Source: Robiginitomaculum sp.
GTDB lineage: Bacteria > Pseudomonadota > Alphaproteobacteria > Caulobacterales > Maricaulaceae
NCBI GenBank assembly: GCA_016765135.1
Contig: JAESQN010000007.1
Span: 1 to 44,754 of the forward strand
Length of the DNA stretch: 44,754 bases
Direction: 5' to 3'
Position 1 is the first letter of the stretch, and each line of letters starts with the position of its first letter. Under the pieces are notes generated by a model. The model was not told the DNA's origin. It was given only the letters and a program-made list of their open reading frames with translations, and ran no database searches. This document shows positions 40,765 to 44,754 of the stretch, in pieces. The position numbers and the translations under genes were made by a program.

Positions 40765-43050
40765 ATGTCACAGGATCCGTCGAACAAATATATTACAGAC
40801 CAACAAGCTTTGGATTTTCATTCGAAACCCACACCAGGTAAATTGGCCATGCAGCCAACCAAGCCTATGGCGACCCAGCGGGATTTGTCTTTGGCTTATT
40901 CGCCGGGTGTGGCCATTCCCGTACAGGCCATCGCAGATGACCCTGAAACGGTTTATGATTATACCTCAAAGGGTAATATGGTTGCGGTCATTTCCAACGG
41001 TACGGCTATTCTTGGCATGGGCAATCTCGGCGCTATGGCCTCCAAGCCCGTCATGGAAGGCAAATCGGTTTTGTTCAAACGCTTCGCTGACATTGACAGC
41101 TTTGACATAGAGGTCGAGGAGGAAGACCCCGAAGCATTTATTGAATGCGTCAAGCGCTTTGGCAATACATTTGGCGGCATTAACCTGGAAGATATAGGCT
41201 CGCCGGAATGCTATATTATCGAGCAAACCTTACGCGACAAACTGGACATCCCCGTATTTCACGACGACCAGCACGGCACGGCGATTATTGCTACGGCCGG
41301 ATTGATAAATGCTTGCCAGCTCACGGGCCGCAAATTTGAAGACATCAAAGTGGTATTGTCCGGGGCGGGGGCTGCGGGCATTTCCGTTTTGTCATTGATA
41401 AAAAGCCTCGGCGTTAAAGACGAAAATGCCATAGCACTGGACTCGGATGGGGTCATTTACCAAGGCCGCGACAATGTTGACCAATGGAAAGCCCCCCACG
41501 CCATCAACACAAAAATACGAACAAGAGAAGAAGCTATCAAAGGCGCAGATGTGTTTTTGGGCCTGTCGGCGCCTGGTGCAATGACCAAAGAAATGGTCGC
41601 CGATATGGCCCCCAACCCGATTATATTTGTCATGGCGAACCCAATACCCGAGATCACGCCCGAAGAAATTAGAGCCGTTCGGGACGATGCGATTATCGCC
41701 ACGGGGCGTAGTGATTACCCCAACCAGGTCAATAATGTGCTTGGCTTTCCCTATATTTTCAGGGGTGCACTAGACGTCCGGGCGCGCAATGTTAATGAGG
41801 AAATGAAACTGGCCTGTGCAAAGGCTTTGGCGGAACTGGCCCGCGAAGATGTACCCGAAGAAGTGGCCGCCGCCTATCACGGTAACCGCCCGAAATATGG
41901 CCGGGATTATATTATCCCGGCTCCGTTCGACCCGCGTCTTATTTCAAAAATCCCGCCCGCCGTCGCCCAAGCCGCTATGGATACTGGCGTGGCCCGCAAG
42001 CCCATTGAATGCATGGAAGCTTACATCAAAACCCTGGCCCAACGCCAAGACCCCACGGCGTCCTTGCTACAAGGTATCAGCGCCAGCGTGGCCGACAATC
42101 CGCGCACCATTGTGTTCGCCGAGGGGGAAGAGCCAGCCGTCATCCGCGCAGCCCAAGGATTTGTGCAACGCGGCATGGGTAAGGCCATTCTCATTGGCCG
42201 CGAAAAACCCATACGCGGTAATATGGAGCTATTGGGAATAGAGCCTGATGACAGTCTGGAAATCCTCAATGCGCGCCTGTTTGACCGCAATGCAGAATTT
42301 GCTGACCATCTTTACAAACGCTTGCGCCGCAAAGGTTTCTTGCGCCGCGATGTGCAGCGCCTGGTCAATAATGACCGCAATGTATTTTCCGCACTTCTGC
42401 TCAATCACGGGTTGGCGGACGGTATGGTCACGGGGGTGACGCGAGCCTATGACAAAGCCCTGCGTGATGTGCGTTTGGTGATGGATCACACCAAAAAGCA
42501 CCGGACAATGGGGGTCTCGGTTGTGGTCAATAAATCCCAGACATTGTTCATCTCGGACACCAGTATCACCGAATTTCCGGATGCGCAGGAGTTGGCCGAC
42601 ATTGCCGAATGCACGGCCCATTTTGCCCGCTCATTCGGGTTTACACCACGTGTGGCTTTGATCTCCTATTCGACATTTGGCAATCCGAGGGGCGAGCGTA
42701 TGGAGAAGGTGCGCGACGCAGTTAAAATCCTGGATGAGCGGGGTGTGGATTTCGATTATGAGGGGGATATTGCCGCCGATGTGGCCCTAAACCCGAACCA
42801 CACTTTGACCTATCCGTTCTCGCGCCTTGGCGGTGCGGCCAATGTGTTGGTTATGCCCGCCATTCATTCCGCCAGTATATCGACAAAACTTCTAAAAGCC
42901 GTAGGCGACAGCACCGTGCTCGGGCCGTTTCTGACCGGCCTGGATAAACCCGTGCAAATATGTGCTTTGGGTGCGCCCGCATCTGAAATCACCCGCATGG
43001 CCGCACTGGCCGCCTATATGTCGATCACGCCAGATGCGGCTGGAGACTAG
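40765..43050 (+). CDS. maeB: NADP-dependent malic enzyme with phosphotransacetylase-like domain
   Basis: A 761-residue enzyme that decarboxylates malate to pyruvate with NADP. Residues 1-430 are the malic enzyme part (LAYSPGVAIPVQAI, SNGTAILGMGNLG, PVFHDDQHGTAII, VLSGAGAAGISVL and MANPIPEITPEE). Residues 440-761 resemble phosphate acetyltransferase (FAEGEEPAVIRAAQGF ... DGMVTGVTRAYDKALRDV ... ALISYSTFGNPRGERMEKVRDAV), which in MaeB-type enzymes is regulatory rather than catalytic. ATG 40765 has GAGG seven bases upstream. The MATE gene begins directly after the stop. Confidence 0.96.
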   Translation: MSQDPSNKYITDQQALDFHSKPTPGKLAMQPTKPMATQRDLSLAYSPGVAIPVQAIADDPETVYDYTSKGNMVAVISNGTAILGMGNLGAMASKPVMEGKSVLFKRFADIDSFDIEVEEEDPEAFIECVKRFGNTFGGINLEDIGSPECYIIEQTLRDKLDIPVFHDDQHGTAIIATAGLINACQLTGRKFEDIKVVLSGAGAAGISVLSLIKSLGVKDENAIALDSDGVIYQGRDNVDQWKAPHAINTKIRTREEAIKGADVFLGLSAPGAMTKEMVADMAPNPIIFVMANPIPEITPEEIRAVRDDAIIATGRSDYPNQVNNVLGFPYIFRGALDVRARNVNEEMKLACAKALAELAREDVPEEVAAAYHGNRPKYGRDYIIPAPFDPRLISKIPPAVAQAAMDTGVARKPIECMEAYIKTLAQRQDPTASLLQGISASVADNPRTIVFAEGEEPAVIRAAQGFVQRGMGKAILIGREKPIRGNMELLGIEPDDSLEILNARLFDRNAEFADHLYKRLRRKGFLRRDVQRLVNNDRNVFSALLLNHGLADGMVTGVTRAYDKALRDVRLVMDHTKKHRTMGVSVVVNKSQTLFISDTSITEFPDAQELADIAECTAHFARSFGFTPRVALISYSTFGNPRGERMEKVRDAVKILDERGVDFDYEGDIAADVALNPNHTLTYPFSRLGGAANVLVMPAIHSASISTKLLKAVGDSTVLGPFLTGLDKPVQICALGAPASEITRMAALAAYMSITPDAAGD

Positions 43051-44397
43051 GTGGCTAGAACTGCCATAGACCTCACCAAGGGCTCGACTTCAAGGCATAT
43101 CCTTAGAATGGTCGGCCCGTTTTGGCTTGCTATTTTAGCGCTGACGTCTGCAAGCGTCGTCGATACCATATATTTAGGGCATTATTCGACCAATGCCTTG
43201 GCGGCTGTCGGGTTTTGTGCCTTGATTATTTTCTTTGGCAATAGTGTTAATATTGGCTTGGGGGCGGGCACATTATCGGCAATTTCCAGAGCTATAGGTC
43301 GCAAAGACCGTAAGTTATCCTCCGCCCACGGAGCCAGTGCGCTTTTGCTGGCTTTTATGATCATGATCGTGATTTGTATTGCGAGTTTTTTGGTCATATC
43401 GCCCGTACTTGATTTGCTTGGGGCTAATGCCGAAACAAAACCACTGGCCCTCGATTATCTGAAATTTGGCCTGCCTGCCCTCATTGTTATGGGTCTGGCT
43501 ATGATGAGCAATAATGTTTTACGCGCCGGAGGTGAGGCTTTATTGCCCAGCACGATCATGATCAGCGGCGCGGTTCTAAACATCATTATCGACCCGTTTC
43601 TTATATTCGGCCTTGGCCCGTTTCCGCGTATGGGTGTGCAAGGTGCATCTCTCGCGACCTTGATTGCCAACGGATTTGCAGCAGGTTTTGGCCTTTATGT
43701 GGTCTTTTTCCATCGCCGGGCCGTTACATTTGCAGGTTTGACATTTGCCCGCATCAAAGCCTCATGGGCGGCGATCTTGCGGGTTGGTCTGCCAGCCATA
43801 GGCACGAATACAATCGTGCCAATAACCGGGCTTGTGGCCATAGCCATTGTGGCACGCAATCTTGGCACCACGGAGGTCGCGGCCTTTACCTTGACGAGCC
43901 GGGCCGAGATGCTAGCTTTGACGGTGCTGTACGCTTTATCCGCTTGTATCGGCGCGGTCACGGGGCAAAACGGCGGCGCAGGATTGACGGACAGGGTGCG
44001 CGAGACCTTTATATTTAGTATCAAAATTTGTTTTGTTTGGGGCGCATTTATTGGCTTGGTCATGGGATTGCTCGCCACGGTCATCCCGCAAATTTTCACC
44101 AAAGATGCGGCCGTGATTGCCGCTGCTACGCCGTATTTCTGGATTGTGCCCGTAACATTCGCCGGATACGGCGTAGTGTTTGTCGCCGCTGCCGGATTGA
44201 ACGCCTTGGGCCGTCCCAGTTACGGTTTGACATTCACCATAATCCGCTCCGTATTCATGTATCTGCCGTTGGTCTGGCTTGGTGTACATTTTTACGGCCT
44301 CACCGGCGCCTATGCAGGCATAGCCGCCGCCAACCTGATGTCCGGAGCCATAGCCCTCTACACAACCCTGAAAAAAGCCCCGATGGAAGCCGTGTAG
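43051..44397 (+). CDS. MATE family multidrug/sodium efflux transporter
   Basis: A 448-residue protein with about twelve helices in two repeats, beginning TKGSTSRHILRMVGPFWLAILALTSASVVDTIYLGHYSTNALAAVGF, a typical MATE N-terminus, and FGLGPFPRMGVQGASLATLIAN at the end of the first half. It expels cationic compounds using proton or sodium gradients. The start is GTG immediately after the maeB stop, with GGAG inside the maeB end, so the two are coupled. Confidence 0.93.
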   Translation: MARTAIDLTKGSTSRHILRMVGPFWLAILALTSASVVDTIYLGHYSTNALAAVGFCALIIFFGNSVNIGLGAGTLSAISRAIGRKDRKLSSAHGASALLLAFMIMIVICIASFLVISPVLDLLGANAETKPLALDYLKFGLPALIVMGLAMMSNNVLRAGGEALLPSTIMISGAVLNIIIDPFLIFGLGPFPRMGVQGASLATLIANGFAAGFGLYVVFFHRRAVTFAGLTFARIKASWAAILRVGLPAIGTNTIVPITGLVAIAIVARNLGTTEVAAFTLTSRAEMLALTVLYALSACIGAVTGQNGGAGLTDRVRETFIFSIKICFVWGAFIGLVMGLLATVIPQIFTKDAAVIAAATPYFWIVPVTFAGYGVVFVAAAGLNALGRPSYGLTFTIIRSVFMYLPLVWLGVHFYGLTGAYAGIAAANLMSGAIALYTTLKKAPMEAV

Positions 44398-44526
44398 TAT
44401 TAAAACACAGGCCCTAACAAACGGCCTCCCACTTCACGCCGAAGTTTGCGGGCTATATTTGTTTTATTGCGGGTGGCCATAGGGGTTACGGGCTGTCGGG
44501 GAAACACGGAGTTTTACCACCTTTCC

Positions 44527-44544
44527 AAAAATCTAATCCACGGT
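44527..44544 (+). repeat. 18-base repeat, copy 2 (first copy at 317)
   Basis: aaaaatctaatccacggt, identical to 317-334, ends 26 bases before the ATG at 44571. The flanks share ttcg and tatat(t)ggtg at nearly the same spacing. The surrounding gap (44398-44570) contains no gene and no obvious terminator for the MATE gene. Confidence 0.6.
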
Positions 44545-44570
44545 GCTTCGGGGGCGTATATGGTGCGTCT

Positions 44571-44754
44571 ATGAAACTTGATTTGACCGCTATTGAGAAA
44601 CTTTGTCCGGCCGGGATTACGCCTTTGGCGGAGTTGCGGGCGTTTGTTTTGGTGTTGGTGCGGGTGCTTGAACTCGGGATTGGCGGCGCCAGGGACGTTA
44701 AATCTTACGCCCACATGTTGGCGCAACATAGCCAAGAATTGCGCACAAAAACCC
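44571..44754 (+). CDS. Unrecognised protein, N-terminal part cut by window end
   Basis: An open frame from ATG 44571 to the last base: MKLDLTAIEKLCPAGITPLA, then ELRAFVLVLVRVLELGIGGA and a hydrophilic segment ending HSQELRTKT. No stop is reached in 61 codons. The sequence looks protein-like (amphipathic helices), but I do not recognise a family and no clear ribosome binding site is visible. The upstream 18-base repeat links it to position 317. Confidence 0.4.
   Translation, partial: MKLDLTAIEKLCPAGITPLAELRAFVLVLVRVLELGIGGARDVKSYAHMLAQHSQELRTKT

Overview
The window looks like an alphaproteobacterial chromosome, most likely near the Caulobacterales/Hyphomonadales, with a moderate and uneven base composition. 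The evidence is gene order: ileS-lspA followed by a BamF (DUF3035) lipoprotein, a ribonuclease D homologue followed by lptC-lptA-lptB, and a branched-chain 2-oxoacid dehydrogenase operon divergent from an Lrp regulator. No rRNA, tRNA or CRISPR array was seen. The genus is not determined.

Layout. 1-1.1 kb: the tail of a broken phosphoketolase, a pair of REP-like palindromes, and a stretch with no confident gene. 1.1-3.3 kb: two secreted proteins with PAN-like cysteine modules (one carrying a CAP domain) and a small membrane protein. 3.6-10.2 kb: ileS, lspA, bamF and mutL, with REP-like repeats between genes and a short repeat inside mutL. 10.2-13.7 kb (minus strand): lepA, then a membrane GT2 glycosyltransferase with a hexanucleotide repeat in its catalytic domain. 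13.9-17.2 kb: an RNase D-like exonuclease and the LPS transport genes lptC, two tandem lptA-like genes and lptB. 17.2-23.0 kb (minus strand): E1 alpha, E1 beta, E2, E3 and a site-2-type protease, with a divergent Lrp/AsnC regulator.

23.7-30.7 kb is the accessory region. It holds a 1568-residue Sec-exported RHS/YD-repeat protein. Its AT-rich tail carries an exact metzincin signature (HEFGHSFGNLKH, then LMD). A small lipoprotein gene overlaps the end of the RHS gene and is a candidate immunity gene. Downstream lie scraps of an integrative conjugative element: the C-terminus of TrbI, the tail of a DUF2274 protein, the front of a DUF736 protein, and a frameshifted, decapitated tyrosine integrase. 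The integrase fragment sits back to back with dusA, a known integration target.

30.7-35.4 kb: dusA, a TSUP permease, a membrane-anchored retropepsin-like protease, cobT and a leucine-type dehydrogenase. The dehydrogenase could feed oxoacids to the branched-chain complex at 19-23 kb. 35.5-40.6 kb is a sulfur locus: persulfide dioxygenase, DUF442 sulfurtransferase/phosphatase, thiopurine-methyltransferase-like protein, a Crp/Fnr regulator, a DUF2892 membrane protein, a sterol-desaturase-like protein, two rhodaneses and a DUF302 lipoprotein. 40.7-44.4 kb: malic enzyme and a MATE transporter. The window ends inside an unrecognised gene. That gene is preceded, 26 bases before its ATG, by an 18-base sequence that also occurs at position 317, 26 bases before another ATG.
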